A stretch of DNA of 64,000 nucleotides from JAAYJS01 sp964346185 (GTDB taxonomy: Bacteria; Bacillota; Clostridia; Eubacteriales; Eubacteriaceae), in assembly GCA_964346185.1 (NCBI GenBank), contig CAYFTR010000005.1, forward strand, positions 1-64,000, read 5' to 3'. Below are positions 17,168-25,745 of the stretch, piece after piece. Positions within the stretch are counted from its first letter, which is position 1. Each line of letters starts with the position of its first letter. The notes beneath the pieces were generated by a model. It was not told the DNA's origin and made no database searches. It saw only the letters and a list, made by a program, of their open reading frames with translations. Made by a program: the position numbers and the translations under genes.

Positions 17168-18880
17168 TTATGGAATATGAATTGCTTTACCCTTTGCATT
17201 CATTGCCGCTTCCATAAAGCTTTCGGCCAATGTCGGATGTGCATGTATCGTGTCGGAGACTTCCTCTACAGTACATTCCAGTTTTAGTGCAAGAGCGGCT
17301 TCCGCAATTAATTCCGTTGCGGTAGGACCGATGATGTGAACCCCTACAATTTCATTCCACTTTTCGTTGACGACAACCTTTATAAAACCTTCGGTATCTC
17401 CGGATGTCATGGCTCGCCCACAGGCGGAAAAGGGGAATTTTCCTGTTTTTACCTTGTTGTATTTTTCTTTCGCCGCTTTTTCGGTTAAACCCACCGATGC
17501 AATTTCCGGTGCACCGTAAATACAGGAGGGGATAACGGTATAATCCATCTTCGTATTTTCACCGCAAATGTTGCGAATTGCACATTCCGCTTGTGCACTG
17601 GCAACATGTGCCAACATCACTTTTCCGGTTACATCGCCCACAGCATAAATATTGGGGATGTCGGTTCGCAAATATTCATCAACGACAATATTGCCCCGTT
17701 CCGTCGTTATAGCCACTCGACCCGTAGCCGGTGTAACCGCTTTTCTGCCGACGGAAAGCAAAACTTTTTCAGCTTTTACGGTGCCCTTACCTTTATCCGA
17801 CACATAGGTAACTTTAAGTTGCTTGTCTGACGCTTCCACTTGCAGCACCTTGGTTTCGGTCAATACTTTTACCTTGCTCTTTTTAAGTGTGCGTTTTAAG
17901 GTTTCAACAACTTCGCTGTCTTCTCTCGGCAAAATATCCGGCATCATTTCGATGACGGTTACCTCCGTTCCGAAAGAGCTGTAAACATGGGCCAACTCGA
18001 TACCGATAACACCGCCGCCGATAATAACCATGGATTTCGGAATGTCGTTTAATTCGAGGGCTTCTTCGCTGGTGATTACTCCAGGCAAGTCGACACCCGG
18101 AATGTTCATTACAATCGGCTCGGAGCCGGTAGCGACAATAATATTTTTAGTGCTGACGGTAACAGGGCTGTCGCCTCCTACAATAACCCTGTTGGGCGTT
18201 TCAATTTTTCCGAGACCGTGATACAGGGTGACTTTATTTGCTTTTAAAAGGCTCTCGACACCGCTCCGCAGTTTTTTAACAACTTTGTCTTTATTTTTAA
18301 TGACTTTTGACCAATCCACCGATATATTTTCGTAGTTGATACCGAATTGTGCGGCATTTTTGGATTGGTTGAGTAAAGCGGCACTGTGAATGAGGGTTTT
18401 TGTCGGTATACAGCCGCGGTTTAAGCAGGTACCGCCGACAGAGTCGTTTTCTACCAAGGCGACTTTCAGGCCTTCTTTGGCTCCAGCTATGGCCGCCGTG
18501 TAGCCTCCCGGTCCCCCGCCGATTACAACAACATCGTATTGATAGTCGGTGTTGTTGGCATCTTTTTGTTTTTCATGTATTTGCACTTGACTTGCCCCGT
18601 TGTCACCGGTTGCCGTTTCTGTTAATGCCGATATATCTTCGCCTTTTTCGCCGATTATGCCGACAGTTTCCGTTATCGGCACCACCTCATCGACATCTTT
18701 AATAATTTTAAGCAGCGTACCCGATGCGGGCGATTCGATTTCGATCGTCAACTTATCGGTTTCTATTTCAAATAAAGGTTCTCCTTCTTTGACTTCATCG
18801 CCCTCGGTATAAAACCATTGAAGAATGGTTCCCTCCGTCATCTGCAGTCCTTGCTTGGGCATGATTACTTTTTCCGCCAT
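17168..18880 (-). CDS. acoL: Dihydrolipoamide dehydrogenase (E3) with N-terminal lipoyl domain
   Basis: This 570-residue flavoprotein reoxidises the dihydrolipoyl groups of a 2-oxoacid/acetoin dehydrogenase complex with NAD. Residues 1-84 are a lipoyl domain with the lipoylated lysine in ETDKLTIE. After a linker of about 30 residues the E3 core follows: FAD motif GGGPGGYTAA, redox disulfide GGTCLNRGCIPTK, NAD motif GGGVIGIE, YAVGDVTG, and the C-terminal HAHPTLAE with the catalytic His-Glu pair. A lipoyl domain on E3 is typical of clostridial acoL. The lipoyl domain is nearly identical to that of the E2 gene upstream. GGAGA precedes the start. Confidence 0.92.
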   Translation of the reverse strand: MAEKVIMPKQGLQMTEGTILQWFYTEGDEVKEGEPLFEIETDKLTIEIESPASGTLLKIIKDVDEVVPITETVGIIGEKGEDISALTETATGDNGASQVQIHEKQKDANNTDYQYDVVVIGGGPGGYTAAIAGAKEGLKVALVENDSVGGTCLNRGCIPTKTLIHSAALLNQSKNAAQFGINYENISVDWSKVIKNKDKVVKKLRSGVESLLKANKVTLYHGLGKIETPNRVIVGGDSPVTVSTKNIIVATGSEPIVMNIPGVDLPGVITSEEALELNDIPKSMVIIGGGVIGIELAHVYSSFGTEVTVIEMMPDILPREDSEVVETLKRTLKKSKVKVLTETKVLQVEASDKQLKVTYVSDKGKGTVKAEKVLLSVGRKAVTPATGRVAITTERGNIVVDEYLRTDIPNIYAVGDVTGKVMLAHVASAQAECAIRNICGENTKMDYTVIPSCIYGAPEIASVGLTEKAAKEKYNKVKTGKFPFSACGRAMTSGDTEGFIKVVVNEKWNEIVGVHIIGPTATELIAEAALALKLECTVEEVSDTIHAHPTLAESFMEAAMNAKGKAIHIP

Positions 18881-18940
18881 ATTAATTCTCCTGATTTTTC
18901 ACTCGCTACATACATATTTGGTTGCTTTTGCTTACGTTTT

Positions 18941-20272
18941 CTATAACAGCAGATACGGTTTTTGAAGCAATGTTTTAATGCGTCTTAAGAAATCCGCAGC
19001 CGGTGCCCCGTCTATTATTCTGTGATCATAGGTTAGTCTGAGTTTCATTAAAGGACGTACGACAATGTCGCCGTTACGCACCACCGGCGTTTCTTCTATT
19101 TTTCCGACCGCCAATATCCCTGATTCAGGTGCATTGATGATGGCCGTAAACTCGTCGATATCATACATACCCAGGTTGGTAATGGTAAAGGTACCGCCGT
19201 TGTAGTCGTCGGGGAGCAATTTGTTACTTAATGCTTTATCGATAATTGTTGCCGATGCTTGTGCGATTTCCTGTAAGGTCATTAAGTCGGCATTCTTAAT
19301 GTTGGGTACAATGAGTCCGTCGCCGACTGCAACGGCAAGTCCCATATTGACGTAGTTTTTCAAAATAATGCCGTCTTCCGCCATAGAGGCGTTCATGTAA
19401 GGGTGTTCACCCAAAGCCTTGGATACCGCCAACACCAAAATATCGTTATAAGATACTTTAATATTTTCTTCTTTTAATTGCGTTCTTAAATGAATGGCTT
19501 CGGTCATATCCACGGTAACGGTGTGGTTTGCCTGTGCCATGGTTTGTAGGCTTTCCATCATACGTTTGGATATAATTTTGCGCATTCCTTTTAATTCAAC
19601 AAAGGTTTCGCCACGATTGACTGCCGATTCCTGTGCTGTTGTAGCCGTCTCCAGTTGCAAAAGGTCATCTTTAAGAATGCGACCGGACACACCGCTGCCT
19701 TGTATCGTCTCTAAATCGATACCTGCGGCTTGAGCAATACGTGTTGCGACCGGGGTTGCTTTAACTTTGGGTATTGTCGCTTCCGCTTGCAGAATATCTC
19801 TTTCAATGATTAAGCCTTCCGGACCGCTGCCGCCTACGAGGGCATAATCGATTTCTTTTTCTTCCGCTCTCATTTTTGCACGAGGCGTAATGAAAATTCT
19901 CTCTCCGGGGGTTCTTTGCACCGTAGGTGCTGCCGCCATGTTGGCGGACGTTGTTGCCTGTGACGGCTCTACTGCTGTTACCTGTTGTTTTGAGGCGTTA
20001 TCTGTTTCTTTTAATAAATCACTGTAATCTTCACCGGGTTCTCCTACAATTGCCACGGTTTCCGTAATGGGGACCACTTCATCGACATCTTTTACAATTT
20101 TTAATAAGGTTCCGCTTGCAACGGATTCAATTTCTATGGTCAACTTATCCGTTTCTATTTCAAAGAGCGGTTCCCCTTCCCGAACTTTGTCTCCTTCTTC
20201 GTAAAACCATCTTAAAATGGTTCCCTCCGTCATTTGCAAGCCTTGTTTCGGCATAATTATTTTTGTAGCCAT
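18941..20272 (-). CDS. acoC: Dihydrolipoyl acyltransferase (E2) of acetoin/2-oxoacid dehydrogenase
   Basis: This 443-residue core subunit transfers the acyl (here probably acetyl) group to CoA. Domain order: lipoyl domain 1-84 with ETDKLTIE, a Thr/Ala-rich linker, two short peripheral-subunit-binding-like segments (residues about 128-160 and 172-205, the second ending SGVSGRILKDDLL), then the catalytic domain. That domain carries the active-site DHRIIDGAPAA near the C-terminus and TFTITNLGMYDIDEF before it. Two subunit-binding segments are less usual and may accommodate both E1 and E3. It lies 11 bases after the E1 beta gene. Confidence 0.9.
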   Translation of the reverse strand: MATKIIMPKQGLQMTEGTILRWFYEEGDKVREGEPLFEIETDKLTIEIESVASGTLLKIVKDVDEVVPITETVAIVGEPGEDYSDLLKETDNASKQQVTAVEPSQATTSANMAAAPTVQRTPGERIFITPRAKMRAEEKEIDYALVGGSGPEGLIIERDILQAEATIPKVKATPVATRIAQAAGIDLETIQGSGVSGRILKDDLLQLETATTAQESAVNRGETFVELKGMRKIISKRMMESLQTMAQANHTVTVDMTEAIHLRTQLKEENIKVSYNDILVLAVSKALGEHPYMNASMAEDGIILKNYVNMGLAVAVGDGLIVPNIKNADLMTLQEIAQASATIIDKALSNKLLPDDYNGGTFTITNLGMYDIDEFTAIINAPESGILAVGKIEETPVVRNGDIVVRPLMKLRLTYDHRIIDGAPAADFLRRIKTLLQKPYLLL

Positions 20273-20283
20273 GACTTCACCAC

Positions 20284-21264
20284 CTATCGATACAAAACAG
20301 TCTTAATTGCTTTTTCGATGTCTTCTTCCTGGGGGACAACCGCGTTTTCCAAGTTTAACGCAAAGGGTAGGGGGCAAGCTTTCGCACCTAATCTTGCGAT
20401 TGGGGCATCCAGGTATTTAAAGGCTTCTTCCGTAACGGTTGCCGAAATTTCGGCTCCGAAACCGGCCGTTCTGTGGGCTTCGTGAACGATCACACAACGT
20501 CCGGTCTTCTTTACGGACGCTACCATGGTTGCCGTATCCAAGGGTACTAAGGTGCGCGGGTCGATGACTTCTACGCTAATGCCTTCTTTTTGCAGTTTTT
20601 CCGCTACTTTTAAGGCTCTGCCGACATACAATAAGGAAGCTATTAGGGTCACATCGCTACCTTCTTTAACCACATTGGCTTTCCCGAAGGGAATCATAAA
20701 TTCCGGATCGTCCGGTACTTCGCCTTTTGTGGCATACAACGCCTTGTGTTCGAAAAACATAATCGGATTATCGTCGCGAATGGCCGTTCTCAATAAGCCG
20801 GCGGCATCCGCAGGTGAGGACGGCATAGCTACTTTAAGTCCCGGAATATGCATAAAAATGGTTTCTACGCTTTGAGAGTGGGTTGCGGCGTTACCGCGAC
20901 CGATCCCCTGCTGACCGCGTATGACCAGAGGCATGGTTGCCTTGCCGTTGTACATGTAACGAATTTTAGCCGCTTGGTTCAGGATTTGGTCCATAGCTAC
21001 ATAGGTAAAGTCCATGTACATTAATTCAACAATCGGTCTCATGCCGGTGAGTGCGGCACCGACACCGGCACCGATAAAGCCGGCTTCGGAAATAGGTGTG
21101 TTGCGAATTCTGTCCGGGCCGAACTCTTTAATTAAATCTCTGGTAACACCGAATACACCACCCAATTCGGCAACGTCTTCCCCCATTAAAAAAACTTTTT
21201 CGTCCCGTCTCATTTCTTCGGCAATAACTTTTTTAAGTGCATTGGCATAACTTAATTTACTCAT
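20284..21264 (-). CDS. acoB: E1 beta subunit of acetoin/2-oxoacid dehydrogenase
   Basis: This 326-residue protein is the beta subunit of a thiamin-diphosphate-dependent E1. Family motifs are EDVAELGGVFGVTRDL, RNTPISEAGFIGAGVG, the cofactor-activating Glu region, RGQQGIGRGNAATHSQS and VHEAHRTAGFGAEI. It works as a heterotetramer with the alpha subunit encoded 16 bases upstream. The start at 21264 is preceded by GAGGAG; the frame is open upstream into the alpha gene but lacks support. Sequence alone does not cleanly separate acetoin dehydrogenase from pyruvate dehydrogenase; the gene order and E3 architecture favour acetoin. Confidence 0.88.
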   Translation of the reverse strand: MSKLSYANALKKVIAEEMRRDEKVFLMGEDVAELGGVFGVTRDLIKEFGPDRIRNTPISEAGFIGAGVGAALTGMRPIVELMYMDFTYVAMDQILNQAAKIRYMYNGKATMPLVIRGQQGIGRGNAATHSQSVETIFMHIPGLKVAMPSSPADAAGLLRTAIRDDNPIMFFEHKALYATKGEVPDDPEFMIPFGKANVVKEGSDVTLIASLLYVGRALKVAEKLQKEGISVEVIDPRTLVPLDTATMVASVKKTGRCVIVHEAHRTAGFGAEISATVTEEAFKYLDAPIARLGAKACPLPFALNLENAVVPQEEDIEKAIKTVLYR

Positions 21265-21280
21265 CTTTAACTCCTCTCCC

Positions 21281-22243
21281 TTACTGTTCGTTGAAAACAT
21301 TGTCCATAACGGTTGCAATATCCGGTACGGAGCTGTTCATTGCAAAATCTTCCGCCGCTTCAACCGCTTCAGCTACTTTGTTTTCAATTTCACGGAGCTC
21401 TTCTTCTGTTGCTACTTTGTTGTCGAGCAGGTATTTTTCAAAGCGGGCAATGGGGTCTTTTTCTTTCCATTCTTCCACTTCGTCTCTGGTTCTGTAGTTT
21501 TGGGGGTCACCCGTCCAATGTCCTTCCCAACGATAGGTTTTACATTCAATTAAAGAAGGCCCTTCCCCATTTCTGGCTCTTTGTGCCGCTTTTTCGAAAG
21601 CCTCGTAAACGGCAATAATGTCGTTACCGTCTACAACTTCTCCCGGAATATCATAAGCCGCCGCACGCACGGCAATGTCCTTAACCGATGTACTTTGCCA
21701 TGTCGGCACGGAAATACCGTACAAATTGTTTTCGCAGACAAAAACAATCGGCAGTTTCCAGACGGATGCCAAGTTTAAGGATTCGTGGAAAGTACCTTCA
21801 TTGGATGCCCCGTCACCGAAAAAGGATACCGCAATGTCCTTGGCACCCGTCATTTTAGATGTGAGTGCACCGCCGACGGCAATCGGTATACCGCCTCCAA
21901 CAATGGCGTTGGCCCCCAAATTGCCTTTTGTGACATCCGCAATGTGCATAGAGCCGCCACGCCCGCCGCAATAACCGGTTTCTTTACCCATCAATTCAGC
22001 TAAGGCTTCTCCCAGTTTTGCACCCTTTGCAATGCAGTGACCATGCCCTCTGTGGGTACTGGTGATATAGTCGTTGTCCGTTAAATGTGCACAAACACCG
22101 GTTGCAACCGCTTCTTCTCCGATATACAGGTGAACGGAACCTCTGAGCTTATCTTGCTTAAATAAATCCAGCGCTTTTTCTTCAAACTTACGAATTTCGT
22201 GCATTTTGTTATACATCCATAAGAGATTGCTTTTTTCAATCAT
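21281..22243 (-). CDS. acoA: E1 alpha subunit of acetoin/2-oxoacid dehydrogenase
   Basis: This 320-residue thiamin-diphosphate-binding subunit cleaves the substrate and reductively acetylates lipoate. Landmarks are RGSVHLYIGEEAVATG, STHRGHGH, GGRGGSMH, and the ThDP/Mg motif GDGASNEGTFHESLN. Near the C-terminus GHWTGDPQNYRTRDEVEEW is characteristic of acetoin rather than pyruvate dehydrogenases. It heads the order alpha-beta-E2-E3, as in clostridial acetoin operons. The start at 22243 follows AAAGGAAA; the open frame extends 80 codons upstream through the AT-rich promoter and is not coding there. The operator 22301-22320 lies 58 bases upstream. Confidence 0.88.
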   Translation of the reverse strand: MIEKSNLLWMYNKMHEIRKFEEKALDLFKQDKLRGSVHLYIGEEAVATGVCAHLTDNDYITSTHRGHGHCIAKGAKLGEALAELMGKETGYCGGRGGSMHIADVTKGNLGANAIVGGGIPIAVGGALTSKMTGAKDIAVSFFGDGASNEGTFHESLNLASVWKLPIVFVCENNLYGISVPTWQSTSVKDIAVRAAAYDIPGEVVDGNDIIAVYEAFEKAAQRARNGEGPSLIECKTYRWEGHWTGDPQNYRTRDEVEEWKEKDPIARFEKYLLDNKVATEEELREIENKVAEAVEAAEDFAMNSSVPDIATVMDNVFNEQ

Positions 22244-22300
22244 ATTGATTTCCTTTCTTTTTACAACACATAAATAACACACACTAAAACAACTTAATCT

Positions 22301-22320
22301 ATAATCGATTATCAATAATC
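22301..22320 (-). promoter_or_regulatory. Operator upstream of the acetoin operon
   Basis: The perfect palindrome ATAATCGATTAT (22301-22312) overlaps a second inverted repeat, GATTAT-CA-ATAATC (22307-22320), giving three contiguous half-sites. On the minus strand a possible -10 (TATAGA) abuts it in the same arrangement as at the chimera promoter, but no good -35 is visible, so the promoter may need activation. Confidence 0.6.
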
Positions 22321-22450
22321 TAAGGTTATCACTTTTTTTATCCTTTGTAAACAATTTCTTAACCAAAAAACGGATTAATAAACTGTGCAAACAAAAATTG
22401 ATATTTTCGATTGTGTTCGTCACTTTTTTCTGTAAAATTTTAAACAAAAA

Positions 22451-22476
22451 AAGATCGAGACTTTCATCTCGATCTT
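22451..22476 (-). terminator. Terminator of the DUF6506-like gene
   Basis: AAGATCGAGA and TCTCGATCTT form a perfect 10-bp stem, followed on the minus strand by seven T. Confidence 0.85.
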
Positions 22477-22501
22477 CAGCCAATTTACCGTATTAATTGT
22501 T

Positions 22502-22810
22502 TTAATCTTCTTTTTTCTTTTTAAAAAAGGCGTCAAACAGCGGATCCTGTTCCTTATCGTGGGTGACATAGCCGATTGCCACCTTGCCCTCGGTTGCTTC
22601 AATGATTGCTTTGGCACCCTCCGCTCCGAAGGCGCCGCACAATTCGATGACGCCGACACCTGACGCCATCATTTCCCGCGCGATTGTTTTTGCTTCCTCT
22701 ATATTACGAGCCGTACGAATTTTTTCCGTAAATACCTTTGTTTCAAATGTTGCTCGATGCGCGTCGGTATTGTAAGGACCCATAAAAATAAATCCCGATG
22801 TTTTTTTCAT
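22502..22810 (-). CDS. Small conserved protein, DUF6506-like
   Basis: This 102-residue protein starts FIFMGPYNTDAHRATFE and has a helix-rich middle with MASGVGVIELCGAFG and AIGYVTHD, and a Lys-rich end. It resembles the small DUF6506 proteins of anaerobic Bacillota; I am not certain of the family. No membrane segment or signal peptide is seen, so it is probably cytosolic. The start at 22810 follows a clear GGAGG. It is monocistronic, with its own terminator, and lies upstream of the acetoin operon on the same strand. Function is unknown. Confidence 0.65.
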   Translation of the reverse strand: MKKTSGFIFMGPYNTDAHRATFETKVFTEKIRTARNIEEAKTIAREMMASGVGVIELCGAFGAEGAKAIIEATEGKVAIGYVTHDKEQDPLFDAFFKKKKED

Positions 22811-22948
22811 GGTCAACCTCCTTTCGGTTAAAATTATTATAACGTTTTCGGCTTAAAGAATTGCCTTAAAATACCGTCGTTCGGATTTACGTTGCTGCAA
22901 GCGGAGGCATTTGTGATAAAATAAAAGAAAAACAAGAAGGGAGCTTAG

Positions 22949-23608
22949 ATGAAAAAATTTTTTTTAGCCCTGGTTATCCTCCTGTTGACCCTTACTCTGT
23001 CAGGGTGTCAACAGACCGCCGCAACGGATGCGGACTTTTTGCAACCGCCGGAATACTCTTTAATAGAAACAAAATACGAATCACCCCAAACTTTGACCAT
23101 CCGTGCACCTGAAGGTGATAACATTAAAATATACTATACCCTCGACGGGAGTGACCCCGATACCGAGAGTGCTCTCTACCGGGAGCCGATATGGTTGGAA
23201 GAGGATGTACAGGTCAACAGTATTGCCGTTGATGCCGACGGCAGACAAAGTGCCATTGTATCCGCTAATTACAAATTTGTTGACCGTCAAGCCCAAACCG
23301 ATCTGATCACCACTATTGCCGGTCAATGGACCGACAACCTGGGACATTACTATTATTTTGAAAACTATAAAGAGGGGTCCGATAAAAACATTCTTCAATA
23401 CCGTACGGATACCGATTCCTACACTGCACATTACCGGGTATTGCAGGCAGGTCCTGCCGGACTGTCCATAGAAATATATGAGGTAAACACCTACGGTATG
23501 GCACCGGGTTACACGACCTTTAACATCGAAACCGGAAGCGAAGGGGACGGTATCATTCATATTCACGACTTGGATTGGCATTACGTTTCCGACGAGCCTT
23601 TATTTTAA
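22949..23608 (+). CDS. Lipoprotein with a chitobiase/beta-hexosaminidase C-terminal-type domain
   Basis: This 219-residue protein begins with a lipoprotein signal peptide with lipobox LSGC, Cys20 being the lipidated residue. Residues about 40-110 match the CHB_HEX_C-type beta-sandwich: IKIYYTLDGSDPDTESALY, EPIWLEEDVQVNSIAVD and SAIVSANYKF. The remaining 110 residues, rich in Tyr and acidic residues, start at AGQWTDNLGHYYYFEN and have no recognised family. It is probably anchored on the outer face of the membrane. It stands alone; the neighbours give no functional hint. Confidence 0.8.
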   Translation: MKKFFLALVILLLTLTLSGCQQTAATDADFLQPPEYSLIETKYESPQTLTIRAPEGDNIKIYYTLDGSDPDTESALYREPIWLEEDVQVNSIAVDADGRQSAIVSANYKFVDRQAQTDLITTIAGQWTDNLGHYYYFENYKEGSDKNILQYRTDTDSYTAHYRVLQAGPAGLSIEIYEVNTYGMAPGYTTFNIETGSEGDGIIHIHDLDWHYVSDEPLF

Positions 23609-23675
23609 TAATCGAAACTTTTATAAAGTGCTCGACGTTGCCGAATAATTTTTTAAAATTATTCTGAATTCAACA

Positions 23676-23704
23676 TTGTTACCGCTCCTATTAAATGATA
23701 AAAT
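23676..23704 (+). promoter_or_regulatory. Promoter of the ATP-grasp/esterase operon
   Basis: TTGTTA (23676-23681), a 17-base spacer and TAAAAT (23699-23704), 28 bases before the start codon. Confidence 0.55.
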
Positions 23705-23732
23705 ACTTTAACAAGTAAAAGGAGAATGCAAA

Positions 23733-24929
23733 ATGAACTATATATTTATCTCACCGCACTTCCCGGATAATTTTCAAAATTTTGTTTTTCGCCTCAAAGA
23801 AAAGGGTGTGCGCGTATTGGGTATCGGTGATGCTCATTACGACAGCCTGACACCGGAATTAAGGGGAGCCCTAAACGAATACTACCGTGTAGATTCTTTG
23901 GAGAATTATGACGAAGTCCTGAGAGCTTGCGGTTTTTTTACCCACAAATACGGAAAAATAGACCGTATTGAATCCCAAAACGAGCACTGGCTCAACCTGG
24001 ACGCCGCTTTAAGAACGGATTTTAACGTACCAGGTTTTAAAAACAAGGACATGGCCCGAATCAAATCCAAATCCGCCATGAAAGACGTGTACCGACAAAT
24101 CGGTATACCCGTGGCACCGGGTCGTATTTTTACTAACCAGGACGATGCCAAACTGCTTGCGAAAGAATTGGGTTACCCCGTTTGTATTAAGCCGGATATC
24201 GGAGTCGGCGCTTCCGATACCCACAGCATACAATCGGGAGAAGATCTCGCCCACTTTTTTAGAGATAAGGACGACCAATTGACCACGAGCAATCATATCC
24301 CTTATATTATGGAAGCCTTTGTGGACGGCGATATTGTTACCTTCGACGGTTTAACGGACCGAGAGGGCAACGTGGTCTTTATGTCCACTCTGGTCTACGA
24401 TAAGCCGGTTTTGGATATTATCGATGACGATACCGACATGTACTATTTTATTCCGAGAGAAATCCCGAAGGATTTGGAAGAAGCCGGCAAAAAATGTGTT
24501 GCGGCTTTTAACGTAAAGGAACGCTTCTTTCATTTTGAGTTTTTCAGATTGCGGGATTCCGGAAAACTGATCGGTTTAGAGGTAAATTGTCGACCGCCGG
24601 GCGGCTTAACCATGGATATGTTTAACTACGCCAACGATATCGATATGTACAGTGAGTACGCCAACATCGTATTGGGAGAAAACTTTTCAGCACCGGTTAC
24701 CCGACCTTATTTTTGTTGTTATATCGCTCGGAAATACCGAAAAAATTATATCCACACAAAGGAAGACATTCAACGTAACTATGGCGGCTACCTGTTATCC
24801 ACAGTAGACATGCCGGACATTTTTTCTGCGGTCATGGGTAATTACGGTTACCTGTTCCGTTGTGAAACGGAAGAAAAAATGATGGAAATTATCAACTATA
24901 TCAGCTTACTTCAGGAGGACAATCATTGA
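23733..24929 (+). CDS. ATP-grasp family carboxylate-amine ligase
   Basis: This 398-residue protein has the ATP-grasp fold, which joins a carboxylate, via an acyl-phosphate, to an amine or thiol. An N-terminal domain starts NYIFISPHFPDNFQNFV. The ATP-grasp core follows, with KSKSAMKDVYRQIGIPVAPG, the nucleotide lysine region GYPVCIKPDIGVGAS, an acidic EAFVDGDIVTFDGL and the metal-binding FEFFRL/EVNCRPPGGLTMDM. It overlaps the downstream esterase-like gene by 4 bases, so the two products probably act on one pathway, for example a peptide-like conjugate. The substrate is not recognisable. GGAG lies before ATG 23733. Confidence 0.83.
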   Translation: MNYIFISPHFPDNFQNFVFRLKEKGVRVLGIGDAHYDSLTPELRGALNEYYRVDSLENYDEVLRACGFFTHKYGKIDRIESQNEHWLNLDAALRTDFNVPGFKNKDMARIKSKSAMKDVYRQIGIPVAPGRIFTNQDDAKLLAKELGYPVCIKPDIGVGASDTHSIQSGEDLAHFFRDKDDQLTTSNHIPYIMEAFVDGDIVTFDGLTDREGNVVFMSTLVYDKPVLDIIDDDTDMYYFIPREIPKDLEEAGKKCVAAFNVKERFFHFEFFRLRDSGKLIGLEVNCRPPGGLTMDMFNYANDIDMYSEYANIVLGENFSAPVTRPYFCCYIARKYRKNYIHTKEDIQRNYGGYLLSTVDMPDIFSAVMGNYGYLFRCETEEKMMEIINYISLLQEDNH

Positions 24930-25678
24930 AAATTGAGCAGCATCAGCACGACAGCACCGCTTTAAATCGCACCATGCAATTTAAAACCTACGGACACGCC
25001 GGCAAACCCGTGGTGGTTTTCCCATCTTCCGGCGGACGTTTTTACGAGTACGAAGACTTCGGCATGGTTGAAGCATGCCGCAATTTTATCGACGCGGGGG
25101 TTATTCAACTATTTACACCGGATTCCGTCGACTACGAATCCTGGTTAAATGAACATGCCTCACCCAAAGACAAGGCACAAATGCACAATCGCTACGACCG
25201 TTATATCATTGAAGAATTTATTCCCGCCGTCAAACATTTAAGCGGCTGTTCGGGTGCCATGATTGCCACCGGTTGCAGCATGGGCGGCTACCATGCCATG
25301 AACTTTTATCTGAGACATCCGGATGTATTTGATACCGCCATCGCCTTAAGCGGCATTTACGATGCACGCTACTTTGTCGGTGAGTACGGCGACAACAAGG
25401 CCGTTTATGAAAACTCCCCGACGGATTACTTGTGGAACCTGTACGACCCCTGGTTTTTAGATAAATACCGCACGGGCAACATTATTGTCTGTACCGGACA
25501 GGGGGCTTGGGAGGAACCAAGCATTGAAGATACCCGAAAATTGGAGGCCGCTTTTATTGCAAAGCAAATACCGGCCTTTATCGATTATTGGGGCTACGAT
25601 GTCAACCACGACTGGCCCTGGTGGCGCAAACAAATTGTTTATTTTTTAAATATTTTGCAGGAAAAAGGTGCACTTTAA
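24926..25678 (+). CDS. Esterase-like alpha/beta hydrolase
   Basis: This 250-residue protein is an esterase-D-like alpha/beta hydrolase. The nucleophile elbow is GCSMGG with the catalytic Ser, followed by HAMNFYLRHPDVFD and LSGIYDARYF. A likely acid lies in the later loop and the catalytic His in VNHDWPWWRKQ. The start codon is TTG 24926, overlapping the ATP-grasp stop, with AGGAGG eight bases upstream. No signal peptide is present, so it is cytosolic. It may be a hydrolase or acyltransferase acting on the ligase product. Terminator 25691-25722 ends the operon. Confidence 0.82.
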   Translation: MKIEQHQHDSTALNRTMQFKTYGHAGKPVVVFPSSGGRFYEYEDFGMVEACRNFIDAGVIQLFTPDSVDYESWLNEHASPKDKAQMHNRYDRYIIEEFIPAVKHLSGCSGAMIATGCSMGGYHAMNFYLRHPDVFDTAIALSGIYDARYFVGEYGDNKAVYENSPTDYLWNLYDPWFLDKYRTGNIIVCTGQGAWEEPSIEDTRKLEAAFIAKQIPAFIDYWGYDVNHDWPWWRKQIVYFLNILQEKGAL

Positions 25679-25690
25679 TTTAAATAAAAA

Positions 25691-25722
25691 AGCCGACGGC
25701 AGTGTAAAACACTCCGTCGGCT
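25691..25722. terminator. Bidirectional terminator
   Basis: AGCCGACGG and CCGTCGGCT, extended by AGTGT/ACACT, are flanked by A and T runs. It serves the esterase gene (plus) and thiD (minus). Confidence 0.9.
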
Positions 25723-25745
25723 TTTTTATTTTTAAAATCAGTCCT

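Noticed and set aside
22244..22483. An 80-residue N-terminal extension of the E1 alpha protein.
   Set aside because: It runs through the AT-rich promoter and operator, has no family similarity, and ATG 22243 has a good ribosome binding site.
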